Positions 18,814 to 26,618 of a stretch of DNA of 64,000 bases are shown piece after piece. Source of the stretch: Parabacteroides acidifaciens (GTDB lineage Bacteria; Bacteroidota; Bacteroidia; Bacteroidales; Tannerellaceae); NCBI RefSeq assembly GCF_003363715.1, contig NZ_QREV01000007.1, forward strand, positions 61,749-125,748, written 5' to 3'. Each line of letters starts with the position of its first letter. Position 1 is the stretch's first letter. Both the position numbers and the translations under genes were made by a program. The notes below the pieces were generated by a model, which did no database searches, was not told the origin of the DNA, and saw nothing but the letters and a program-made list of their open reading frames with translations.

Positions 18814-20082
18814 ATGATGAACAGACGAGCTTTCTTAAAGCAAGCAGGCATTTTTTCGGCTGCAATATTTCTGCCATCCTGTTTGAACAAGGTGAAGGAA
18901 GAGAAGAGAAATCCATATTTGTTGGTTGTTTCTGGCTGGCAGGATGTGAATATTGGGGATATTGCCCATACGCCAGGTTTGCTGCATATTCTGCAAACAT
19001 ATCTGCCAGAAGCAACTATTACCTTGTGGAAACGGAGCAAGAACGAAAAGGTAGAGGCTTTGCTCAAAAAGAATTTTCCTAAGATAGATATTCTTTATGG
19101 TAATCCGGATAAAGATTTTACGATTACAGACGGCAGATTATTGGAGGCCATTGATCGTGCGGATGTCTTTATTCACGGTTCAGGGCCGTCGGTTGTTGCG
19201 GCTAACTGTTTAGAGGCTTGGCGTAAAATCACGGATAAACCTTTCGGAATTTACGGAACAACTATCCAGGAGATATCACCTTCTCTGAAAAATCTGTTGG
19301 AAGATGCTTCATTTGTTTTCACCCGTGAGACAGCTTCAATCGGGAAACTGAAGGAAGCAGGGATCACGAAGCCTGAAATCCGCTTCGTACCTGATGCAAC
19401 CTTCGCTCTGAATATTTATGATGAAGAAAGTGCTCGTGCTTTTTTAATTACTAACGACTTGGAAGACCGTAAATTTATTTGTGTGATTCCCCGTTTGCGA
19501 AAGACGCCTTATTGGTTGATTCGGCGCGAGAGTTATACGGAGAGACAAATAGAGGAGACAACGGCATTGAACAATAAGTGGAAGGAAGTCGACCATGCCA
19601 AAGCCCGGGAAGCAATCATTCGCTGGGTAAGGAAAACAGGAAATAAAGTTCTTATTTGTCCGGAAATGACTTATCAAGTCGATATAATGGATGAACTTTT
19701 GATTGATCCTCTACCGGATGATGTCAAAAAAAATGTCGTCAAGCGGGGATATTGGTTGCCTGATGAGGCGGCGTCTCTCTATAGCAAAGCTTTTTGTGTT
19801 CTTAGCTTTGAATGTCATTCACCTATTATCTCTCTGCGAAATGGGACACCTGCTTTTTATCTTCGCCAGCCGGAAGATACGATAAAAGGGCAGATGTATT
19901 ATGATTTGGGCTTTGATGAATGGGTGTTTGAGATTAATGATACGACAGGTGAACAGATTGCAGATTGTCTTATGAATGTTTATTCTAACTATGATAATGC
20001 GCAGGCATATCGGAAACAGGGTATGGATAAGGCCTCCGAATCATTTGATGTGGGAATAAAAATTGTTTCTCAATTCTTATGA
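18814..20082 (+). CDS. Exported polysaccharide pyruvyl transferase family protein
   Basis: A 422-residue protein starting 7 bases after the oxidoreductase stop, hence the same operon. The N-terminus (MMNRRAFLKQAGIFSAAIFL, then PSCLNK) combines a Tat-like pair with a lipobox cysteine. The body resembles the PF04230 polysaccharide pyruvyl transferase fold: GDIAHTPGLLHIL near the start, HGSGPSVVAA, a middle segment ending FVPDATFAL, and SFECHSPIISLRNGTPAFYL in the C-terminal half. Known members are cytoplasmic and use phosphoenolpyruvate, which would not be expected outside the cytoplasm, so the exported form may have another activity. ATG 18817 is an equally possible start. Confidence 0.75.
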   Translation: MMNRRAFLKQAGIFSAAIFLPSCLNKVKEEKRNPYLLVVSGWQDVNIGDIAHTPGLLHILQTYLPEATITLWKRSKNEKVEALLKKNFPKIDILYGNPDKDFTITDGRLLEAIDRADVFIHGSGPSVVAANCLEAWRKITDKPFGIYGTTIQEISPSLKNLLEDASFVFTRETASIGKLKEAGITKPEIRFVPDATFALNIYDEESARAFLITNDLEDRKFICVIPRLRKTPYWLIRRESYTERQIEETTALNNKWKEVDHAKAREAIIRWVRKTGNKVLICPEMTYQVDIMDELLIDPLPDDVKKNVVKRGYWLPDEAASLYSKAFCVLSFECHSPIISLRNGTPAFYLRQPEDTIKGQMYYDLGFDEWVFEINDTTGEQIADCLMNVYSNYDNAQAYRKQGMDKASESFDVGIKIVSQFL

Positions 20083-20086
20083 AAAG

Positions 20087-20141
20087 ACTTACATGTTTGA
20101 AAGCAAAGGCGTAAGCTTTTGCTTTCAAACATGTAAGTTTT
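20087..20141 (+). terminator. Strong intrinsic terminator at the end of locus 2
   Basis: ACTTACATGTTTGAAAGCAAA (20087-20107, first base included in the stem) is perfectly complementary to 20118-20138 across a 10-base loop, giving a 21-bp stem followed by TTT. It comes a few bases after the pyruvyl transferase-family stop and coincides with the change from AT-rich to more GC-rich sequence. Confidence 0.88.
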
Positions 20142-20262
20142 CTGTTTAACACATAGTATGGTCTTATTTCTTTTTAACCCAGATAATAGGTGCATTTAGT
20201 TTTTTTCGTTACATTAGCACCTGTTTTTAATAACTCGGTTAATGATTAAGAAATAATACCTT

Positions 20263-21075
20263 ATGAAACACTTTCTTTTACTGCTCCTGTCTTTTTTTGC
20301 TCCGGTGGTTTGGGCGCAGCAGGTAGAACAATTTAAGCTCTGGCCGGATAAGCCGGAAGCCAGTGAGGCGGAAATCTTTGTTTATCATCCGGCGAAGAGC
20401 GGGAAGGCGGCGCCGGCGGTATTGATTTGCCCGGGCGGCGGATATTCAGGGCTGGCGATGGACCATGAAGGGCACGATATGGCGAAGTGGTATGCTTCGA
20501 ACGGTTTTGTGGGAGTTGTTCTGAAATACCGGATGCCGAAAGGCGTGCATACGATTCCGTTGAGTGATGCTGAGAAGGCGATGTCCCTTATCCGGGGAAA
20601 TGCAGCCAAATGGAATGTTGATACCCATAAAGTTGGCGTTATAGGTTCGTCTGCCGGCGGACATTTGGCCGCATCTCTCAGTACATTAGCTGCGGATGCC
20701 AACCGGCCGGACTTTGCGATCCTCTATTATCCGGTGATCAGCTTTGATAAAATGAATACGCACGGCGGTTCCAAGAAGAACCTGCTGGGAAATGATATCG
20801 GCAACCAGGAGTTGATCGACCGCTACTCACTCCAGAAACAGGTGGATGACAAGACGCCGAAAACATTGCTTCTGCTGAGTGATGACGATAAGAGCGTTCC
20901 GCCGTTGAACTCGATTCTCTATTATACGGCTTTGAACGAACATCATATTCCCGCTTCCCTCTATATGTTTCCCGACGGAGGGCACGGATGGGGCTTCCGG
21001 TATAACTTTACATATTACCAGGAAGTGAAAGACCTGATACAGAAATGGCTTAAACATATAAAAATCACCGATTAA
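20263..21075 (+). CDS. Exported alpha/beta hydrolase, acetyl esterase type
   Basis: A 270-residue esterase with a signal peptide (MKHFLLLLLSFFAPVVWA). The fold is shown by the oxyanion motif LICPGGGYSGLA, the nucleophile elbow GSSAGGHLA, the acid region LLLSDDDKSVPP and the histidine in DGGHGWGF. Similar proteins are acetyl-xylan or feruloyl-type esterases that trim plant polysaccharides. It is the first gene of a four-gene run ending in a GH43-like enzyme, supporting a role in side-chain removal; the exact ester is unknown. TACATTAG before it is a weak -7 element. Confidence 0.88.
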   Translation: MKHFLLLLLSFFAPVVWAQQVEQFKLWPDKPEASEAEIFVYHPAKSGKAAPAVLICPGGGYSGLAMDHEGHDMAKWYASNGFVGVVLKYRMPKGVHTIPLSDAEKAMSLIRGNAAKWNVDTHKVGVIGSSAGGHLAASLSTLAADANRPDFAILYYPVISFDKMNTHGGSKKNLLGNDIGNQELIDRYSLQKQVDDKTPKTLLLLSDDDKSVPPLNSILYYTALNEHHIPASLYMFPDGGHGWGFRYNFTYYQEVKDLIQKWLKHIKITD

Positions 21076-21084
21076 TCCACATAC

Positions 21085-22863
21085 ATGATGAAACCGATTA
21101 CATTATTACTGGCAGCCGGTTCGTTGCTGCTGAGTGCACAAGGCGTTTCTGCGCAGACGGATAAACCCGTGAAGAAGGACTATTGGAATGCAAATACCTT
21201 GCTGATCCCGTATCGCCTGCCGCCTGCCCCGGCCGGATATAAGCCGACTTATATCGACTTGGACGGAGACGGCGATCCGGATATTCTGCGTACGGTGACG
21301 GCTAACGGTATTCCTGTGCAATGGATCGATGATGACGATGATATGCAATATGGTGATCTGGAAGGCGATACCGATAACGACTGCCTGATGATCGACCGCA
21401 ACAGGGATGGCATTTACGGTGGTTATGGCGACTTGATTATCGATTGGGTAGGCGAAGATGAGGATGGCAATCCGGCTATGCAGGTCGTTGTCGATAACAT
21501 CCCCGAGGCAGATCGGATGAAGACCGGTAACGGCCATTATATGTGGGTGATCGACACGGACAAAGATGACGTGTTCAACTACGTCGACTGGAATACCTTT
21601 ACGCTCCGCTGCTGGATACATAACGGAATCAGCGACTTCTACGAAGATTATCACGGGAAGAGCGCTTTCATGAAGATACACAGCTCGACCGAACGCGTAA
21701 ACGATGTCCGTATGAACTGGGAGAATCCCTTCCTGTTTTATGATCCCGACAACGACGGGCTGACGGAAATGGCAATCCGTTTCTGTGATACGCCTAAGAT
21801 TGTGAAGGAAGACGGGCAGGCAAATTCCGTCCTTGCCGGAAGTATCGACTGGGCCTCCATCTCGATAGATATGGATAATGATAATGGTCCGGGCAATGAG
21901 TTCGACCTGGATATGACGATCCGCTTCACCGGTCCCGGTTTCAGCTACAAAGACCAGAAACATATCAACAAGAATCTGCGCGGACTTCCCGAAGCCGATA
22001 CTTTCTTTATGGATGCCCGCTGGCGCCAGTTGCCGGAACTGCTGTATCCGGATCATGATGCCGCCTGGGATCTTACATTTAAGAAAGGAAAATGGGATGA
22101 AGCCTGGTTCACGTATGACGAGGATGACGACTGCAACCGCTGGGAACGTGTCGAACTTTATCAGCCGCTCGATCCCTTCAAGGTCGGTAAAGGACAAGGC
22201 GGTATCGATAATAACGGCCAGTCGGACCCGGCAGGTGACCGGGGCGAATGGGACTTGGATAACTCCGGCCACGGCCAGTTGTACGTCAGCCCGATAGACG
22301 GAAAGATTCATCTTTACGGAGCCGAATGGGGCTGCTGGCGCATAGACCAGAACGCCAAGTTCTACCAGGGAATGGGTGGAATCTATGACGGTTACGGTCC
22401 GAAACGTATCGAGACTGAACCGACAGTATTCCCAACCGTGAAATATACGGATACGGATAATAACGGTTTCTTCGACCTGATGGAGTTCGATCTGGATGGT
22501 GACAAGGTCTTCGAACAGCGCATTTCCATGAAGGAACTGGGATTGGACGACCGTTGTCCGATCATCAATACCGCTGACATGAAGTATAAAGACTTCCTTG
22601 ATCTTCAGTCCCAAGTCTCCGACAATATGTGGAAGAATGCTGAAAAAGCGATTGAAGTAGCGAAAGCCAAGAAGTTGAACACGAAATGGTATGCCCTGAT
22701 GTTACAGCCGAAGTCTACCCGCGAACGCTATCATTACGGCTTCTGGTTGCAGTTCTATCTGTATAATGACCTGAAGGATTTGGCCGAACGGACAAACGAC
22801 AAGGCTTTGGCTGGTGTGATTGACAAAGCTTATTTGCAGGGTAAATGGGAGCTGATTAAATAA
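21085..22863 (+). CDS. Exported Asp-rich protein of unknown function
   Basis: A 592-residue protein with a signal peptide (ITLLLAAGSLLLSAQGVSAQ). It carries many acidic DxDxDG-like calcium-binding loops spread along the chain: DLDGDGDPD near residue 50, then DRNRDGIYGG, DTDKDDVFN, DPDNDGL, DMDNDNG, DTDNNGFFD and DLDGDKV. Aromatic residues are abundant, suggesting a carbohydrate- or calcium-binding repeat fold. I do not recognise a catalytic family. It starts 10 bases after the esterase stop and is followed 28 bases later by the isomerase-like gene, so it is part of the same operon, perhaps as a polysaccharide lyase-like or binding protein. Confidence 0.7.
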   Translation: MMKPITLLLAAGSLLLSAQGVSAQTDKPVKKDYWNANTLLIPYRLPPAPAGYKPTYIDLDGDGDPDILRTVTANGIPVQWIDDDDDMQYGDLEGDTDNDCLMIDRNRDGIYGGYGDLIIDWVGEDEDGNPAMQVVVDNIPEADRMKTGNGHYMWVIDTDKDDVFNYVDWNTFTLRCWIHNGISDFYEDYHGKSAFMKIHSSTERVNDVRMNWENPFLFYDPDNDGLTEMAIRFCDTPKIVKEDGQANSVLAGSIDWASISIDMDNDNGPGNEFDLDMTIRFTGPGFSYKDQKHINKNLRGLPEADTFFMDARWRQLPELLYPDHDAAWDLTFKKGKWDEAWFTYDEDDDCNRWERVELYQPLDPFKVGKGQGGIDNNGQSDPAGDRGEWDLDNSGHGQLYVSPIDGKIHLYGAEWGCWRIDQNAKFYQGMGGIYDGYGPKRIETEPTVFPTVKYTDTDNNGFFDLMEFDLDGDKVFEQRISMKELGLDDRCPIINTADMKYKDFLDLQSQVSDNMWKNAEKAIEVAKAKKLNTKWYALMLQPKSTRERYHYGFWLQFYLYNDLKDLAERTNDKALAGVIDKAYLQGKWELIK

Positions 22864-22890
22864 TTGAATTAACGAAAGAACAAGAATAGT

Positions 22891-23775
22891 ATGAAAAACA
22901 TTTCAAGAAGAACCGCCATCAAGACAGTATTGGCAGGCAGTGCAGCAATGGCCGTATCCGGTATGGAAGCAGCCGCTCCCGCGAAGAAGAAGAAAGTGGA
23001 GAAACCCGAACCGCTGAAAGGCAATATCCGCCATTCCGTGAGTAAATGGTGCTTCGGCAGTTATCCTCTGGATGAATTTTGTGAGATATGTAAGAATATA
23101 GGGATCGAATCGATCGAACTGCTCGACCCGCAGGACTGGCCTGTGGTGCAGAAGCATGGCTTGACTGTTGCCATGTGCCAGGGTGCTGGCTTAGGCATCG
23201 ACCGCGGTTTCAACGATCCGAAGTTGCATGACGAACTGGTTGCCAGCTACGAGAAAGTGATTCCGATGGTGGCTGAGGCTGGATTGACCAACCTGATCTG
23301 TTTCTCCGGACGCCGCAACGGCCTGACCGACTTGCAAGGATGGGAAAACTGTGCGCAAGGGTTGAAGCGCCTGATGCCGTTGGCAGAGAAGCACAATGTC
23401 GTGCTGACGATGGAGCTTCTCAATAGCGTAGGACATAAGGATTACCAGTGCGATCATACGATTTGGGGCGTTGAGCTGTGCCGCCGTGTCGGCTCTCCCA
23501 ACTTCAAGCTGCTGTATGATATTTACCATATGCAGATCATGGAAGGGAACATCATCGAGAATATCCGCAAATACCACGAATACTTCTCCCACATTCATAC
23601 CGGAGGCAATCCCGGACGTGCGGAGATCGACGAAACGCAGGAACTTTACTATCCCGCCATCATGAAGGCGGTTGTGGAAACCGGTTACAAAGGTTTCGTC
23701 GGACAGGAGTTTGTCCCGAAGCAGGAAGACAAGATCGCTTCACTTGAAAAATGTATCCGTATTTGCGATGTATAA
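22891..23775 (+). CDS. Hydroxypyruvate isomerase-like TIM-barrel protein
   Basis: A 294-residue xylose isomerase-like TIM barrel (AP endonuclease 2 / sugar isomerase family). The N-terminus (MKNISRRTAIKTVLAGSAAM) has an RR pair and hydrophobic stretch, indicating Tat-type export. Candidate active-site acids and histidines lie in TMELLNS, YDIYHMQ, HIHTGG and GQEFVPK, as in hydroxypyruvate isomerase (Hyi)-like proteins. Many exported members in Bacteroidales act on unknown sugars or keto acids. The next gene begins 4 bases after its stop, so translation is probably coupled. Confidence 0.83.
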   Translation: MKNISRRTAIKTVLAGSAAMAVSGMEAAAPAKKKKVEKPEPLKGNIRHSVSKWCFGSYPLDEFCEICKNIGIESIELLDPQDWPVVQKHGLTVAMCQGAGLGIDRGFNDPKLHDELVASYEKVIPMVAEAGLTNLICFSGRRNGLTDLQGWENCAQGLKRLMPLAEKHNVVLTMELLNSVGHKDYQCDHTIWGVELCRRVGSPNFKLLYDIYHMQIMEGNIIENIRKYHEYFSHIHTGGNPGRAEIDETQELYYPAIMKAVVETGYKGFVGQEFVPKQEDKIASLEKCIRICDV

Positions 23776-23779
23776 ACGA

Positions 23780-24916
23780 ATGAATATGAAGAGAGTTGCT
23801 ATTTATCCCCTATTGCTGATCTTCGCCTTGTGCGGGTGTAAAGGAAAGACGGATACCGCTTCGGTGGAGAACGCTTTTAAGCCCGGAGAAATCTGGCCGG
23901 ACAATAACGGCGTGCATATCAATGCCCACGGAGGCGGAATGTTGCAGCAGGGCGACACCTATTATTGGTTTGGCGAACATAAGACGGAAGGTGAAGCGGG
24001 CAACCGCGCTTTAGTCGGTGTGCACTGCTATTCTTCCAAAGACCTGTATAACTGGAAAGACGAGGGAATCGCCTTGTCTGTCTCGGAAGATGAATCCAGC
24101 CCGATTGTAAAAGGCTGTATCCTGGAACGTCCGAAGGTGATCTTTAATAAGAAGACAGGCAAATATGTGATGTGGTTCCACCTCGAGCCGAAAGGTGCGG
24201 GCTATGCAGGAGCCAAGAGCGGCGTTGCCGTGAGCGACAAGGTCACAGGACCTTACACGCTGCTTTCCGCCGACCGTCCGAATGCCGGCTTCTGGCCGAA
24301 GAACGTGCTGGAGATCCATAAAGGCAAGGTGCCCGAAGAGGCAAAAAACGGTTTCGGTGGCGGCGACCTGCCTGCGCATCCCGATACGCTGAACCTGTTA
24401 GGCCGCGACTTCGAGAACGGACAGATGGCACGCGATATGAACCTGTTTGTAGACGATGACGGGAAGGCTTATCATATCTATGCTTCGGAGGATAACAGCA
24501 CGCTGCATATTTCCGAACTGACGGACGATTACACGGCCTGTTCCGGCAACTACGCCCGCTTCTTTGTCGGTCGCTTTATGGAAGCGCCTGCCATGTTCAA
24601 GAAAGACGGCAAGTATTACCTGATCATGTCCGGTTGCACCGGTTGGGCGCCGAATCCGGGACGTTCCGCTGTCGCTTCCTCTATCTGGGGACCTTGGGAA
24701 GAGCTGGCCAATCCCTTTGTGGGCGCCGATTCGGAAACCTCTTTCCATTCACAGAGCACATATGTGCTGCCTGTTCCCGGAAAACCCGGACAATTCATCT
24801 ATATGGGCGACCGCTGGACACCCCAAAACGCCATAGACGGCCGCTACATCTGGCTCCCTATCCGCTTCGAAGGTGATCAGCCTGTTATCGAATGGAAGGA
24901 TAGCTGGAAATATTAG
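23780..24916 (+). CDS. GH43-like glycoside hydrolase lipoprotein
   Basis: A 378-residue lipoprotein with signal peptide and lipobox (LLLIFALCGCKGK). The five-bladed propeller of family 43 is suggested by NAHGGGMLQQGDTYYWFGEH, ILERPKVIFN, ARDMNLFVDDDGKAYHIYAS, FMEAPAMFKKDGKYYLI and FHSQSTYVLPV. The pattern is closest to subfamilies acting on galactan or arabinogalactan side chains, though the subfamily is uncertain and I could not assign the catalytic base. The start at 23780 or 23786 is chosen because an upstream reading frame overlaps the preceding gene. It ends the esterase operon. Confidence 0.83.
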   Translation: MNMKRVAIYPLLLIFALCGCKGKTDTASVENAFKPGEIWPDNNGVHINAHGGGMLQQGDTYYWFGEHKTEGEAGNRALVGVHCYSSKDLYNWKDEGIALSVSEDESSPIVKGCILERPKVIFNKKTGKYVMWFHLEPKGAGYAGAKSGVAVSDKVTGPYTLLSADRPNAGFWPKNVLEIHKGKVPEEAKNGFGGGDLPAHPDTLNLLGRDFENGQMARDMNLFVDDDGKAYHIYASEDNSTLHISELTDDYTACSGNYARFFVGRFMEAPAMFKKDGKYYLIMSGCTGWAPNPGRSAVASSIWGPWEELANPFVGADSETSFHSQSTYVLPVPGKPGQFIYMGDRWTPQNAIDGRYIWLPIRFEGDQPVIEWKDSWKY

Positions 24917-24949
24917 ATATGTTTTGTGCGGCTGCATTCAAACTTTCAC

Positions 24950-24957
24950 TACTTTTG
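24950..24957 (+). promoter_or_regulatory. Promoter -7 element of the yitT-like gene
   Basis: TACTTTTG matches TAnnTTTG 23 bases before the ATG. A TTTG at 24923-24926 could be the -33 element but is a little too far away (23-base spacer). Confidence 0.6.
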
Positions 24958-24979
24958 CAGCCGCATAAAACAAACAAGA

Positions 24980-25876
24980 ATGAAACCAACATTGTCAATT
25001 AAGTCTAACCCTTTTTCGGTTAGAGAATTAAAGGATTACCTGGGCATTGCCTTAGGTATGATTTTGTACGGTATAGGATGGACTGTTTTCCTGTTGCCGA
25101 ACGATTTGCCATCGGGAGCTGTTCCGGGTATCGCCTCTATTATTTACTGGGGGACAGGTTTGCCCGTACAGTACACTTACTTTGCCATTAACGGCTTTTT
25201 ACTGTTGCTTTCGTTGAAGATCTTAGGATGGAAGTTCAGCGTGAAGACAGTGTTTGCGGTTTTTGTTCTGACGTTTTTCCTTTCCGTGATACAACAATTG
25301 ACTGCCGGACTCCAACTGTTGCAGAACCAGCCCTTTATGGCTTGTATTCTGGGCGCTATCTTTTGTGGTGGCGGTATCGGTGTCGCTTTCGCGTCGAACG
25401 GCAGTACGGGCGGAACGGATATCATTGCGGCGATCGTCAACAAATACCGGGATGTCAGCCTGGGACGTATGATTATGTTCTGCGATATGATTATTATTGC
25501 ATCCAGTTATTTTGTGTTGCACGATTTGGAGAAGGTGGTTTACGGTTATGTGACGCTGTTTGTCACCGGCTACATGATCGACCAGGTGGTCAACAGCTCC
25601 CGCCAGTCGGTCCAGTTCTTTATCATTTCCAATAAATATGAAGAGATCGGAAGGGAGATTAATGCCTTGCACCGTGGCGTGACTGTGATCGACGGGACAG
25701 GGCTTTACACAGGGAAATCGGTAAAGATGATGTTCGTGTTGGCAAAAAAGAGCCAGTCCAATACGATCTTTCAGATCATCAATGATATCGACCCGCGGGC
25801 CTTTATTTCCCAGAGTGCCGTTATCGGTGTGTATGGCGAAGGCTTCGACCATTTGAAAGTAAAGAGTAAATCATAA
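24980..25876 (+). CDS. YitT family membrane protein (DUF161/DUF2179)
   Basis: A 298-residue inner-membrane protein. About five or six hydrophobic segments cover residues 20-215, with conserved glycines (GGTDIIAAIV). The soluble C-terminus (about 220-295) is a DUF2179 domain, with HRGVTVIDGTGLYTGK and FISQSAVIGVYGEGF. Function in the family is not established. The ATG at 24980 is preferred to one 54 bases upstream because the promoter -7 element lies between them. It is a single gene with its own promoter and terminator. Confidence 0.93.
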   Translation: MKPTLSIKSNPFSVRELKDYLGIALGMILYGIGWTVFLLPNDLPSGAVPGIASIIYWGTGLPVQYTYFAINGFLLLLSLKILGWKFSVKTVFAVFVLTFFLSVIQQLTAGLQLLQNQPFMACILGAIFCGGGIGVAFASNGSTGGTDIIAAIVNKYRDVSLGRMIMFCDMIIIASSYFVLHDLEKVVYGYVTLFVTGYMIDQVVNSSRQSVQFFIISNKYEEIGREINALHRGVTVIDGTGLYTGKSVKMMFVLAKKSQSNTIFQIINDIDPRAFISQSAVIGVYGEGFDHLKVKSKS

Positions 25877-25900
25877 ATTGACAGATTGTCAAAAAGTCAA

Positions 25901-25950
25901 ATCCGGCAGGGTTTCCTTTGCGTGTAGCAGGGAATCTGCCGGATTTTTTT
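25901..25950 (+). terminator. Intrinsic terminator of the yitT-like gene
   Basis: ATCCGGCAG (25901-25909) pairs with CTGCCGGAT (25936-25944), followed by seven Ts. It lies 24 bases after the stop codon. Confidence 0.9.
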
Positions 25951-26152
25951 GTATAATCGATTCTCGCGGACTTAAGGTTTGACATTCTGCTACCGGGATG
26001 GGAGAACGGATATCTTTTTGCTTCGGGGAACGGTTTTCATAGGCATGCGGTTGGAAGGCGTGGTCATTATCTGTTCTGATATCCGGCAAAATGATAATCT
26101 GGAAAGGACTGCCGGGAGAAGCCTTCCAGAGAAAACAACACGGTTACAGTCA

Positions 26153-26350
26153 CTTATTTCTCCGAAAATAGTGACTTCTTAGCATAAAAGCAGTGGCTTT
26201 CGGGTATAAAAGAAGGTACCTTCGGGGGAAAAAGTGCTTATGTTTGTGGAAAAAGATGCCTGTCTTTTGGCAAATGGGTGGGCATCCGTTGGCAAATGGA
26301 TCGGCATGTAATCGGAAATGGGTCTGCATGTAATGGAAATTGCCTGCCGG
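26153..26350. repeat. Degenerate array with a period of about 22 bases
   Basis: Roughly eight decayed units of 22-24 bases in line, best preserved as TTGGCAAATGGGTGGGCATC, TTGGCAAATGGATCGGCATG and CGGAAATGGGTCTGCATG. No gene is supported in 25,951-26,457; this array is the only structure I see there. Units differ too much for a CRISPR and no cas genes are near. Confidence 0.4.
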
Positions 26351-26457
26351 GGGAGGCTGGAAGGGGCGCTTGGGTAAGAAGGCGTGTTAGCGGAGGGGGC
26401 GGATTTGAAGCAAGATGATAGCAGAAGATGGGAAACGGTATCTTTTGGACGATTGTA

Positions 26458-26612
26458 GGGGATATGTTAAAGGTAAGTTCTAACGCTTTAGCGTGTCATT
26501 GCGGGCTTGACCCGCAACCTCATCCTAATCACAGTAAATCTGTTTAGGATGAGATGGCGGGTCAAGCCCGTCAGGACACAGACGCTATAAATAGGACTTT
26601 TGACACATCCCC
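26458..26612. repeat. 155-bp palindromic repeat element (MITE-like)
   Basis: The whole segment is an imperfect palindrome. The ends GGGGATATGTTAAAGG and its mirrored counterpart (ending CATCCCC at 26612) are inverted. Next inside are CTAACGCTTTAGCGTGTCAT at 26480-26499 and a related mirrored segment. The core is a stem of about 29 bp (26499-26528 with 26544-26573) containing GCGGGCTTGACCCGC, around a 15-base loop. The right end is 6 bases from the stop of the M16 protease gene. Pieces of the same element surround the GIY-YIG gene at 50.4-50.9 kb. Confidence 0.8.
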
Positions 26613-26618
26613 GTTGTG

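Noticed and set aside
21106-22614. 502-codon open frame on the minus strand opposite the Asp-rich protein
   Set aside because: It is antisense to a gene with a signal peptide and operon context, and its protein has no recognisable motif. It arises from the many GAT/GAC codons read in reverse as ATC/GTC.
24011-24379. Antisense frames over the GH43-like gene
   Set aside because: Several overlapping frames appear only because of high GC at third positions; none has a start site or motif.
26153-26350. Possible CRISPR array
   Set aside because: Units are too diverged, with no constant repeat and spacer pattern and no cas genes.
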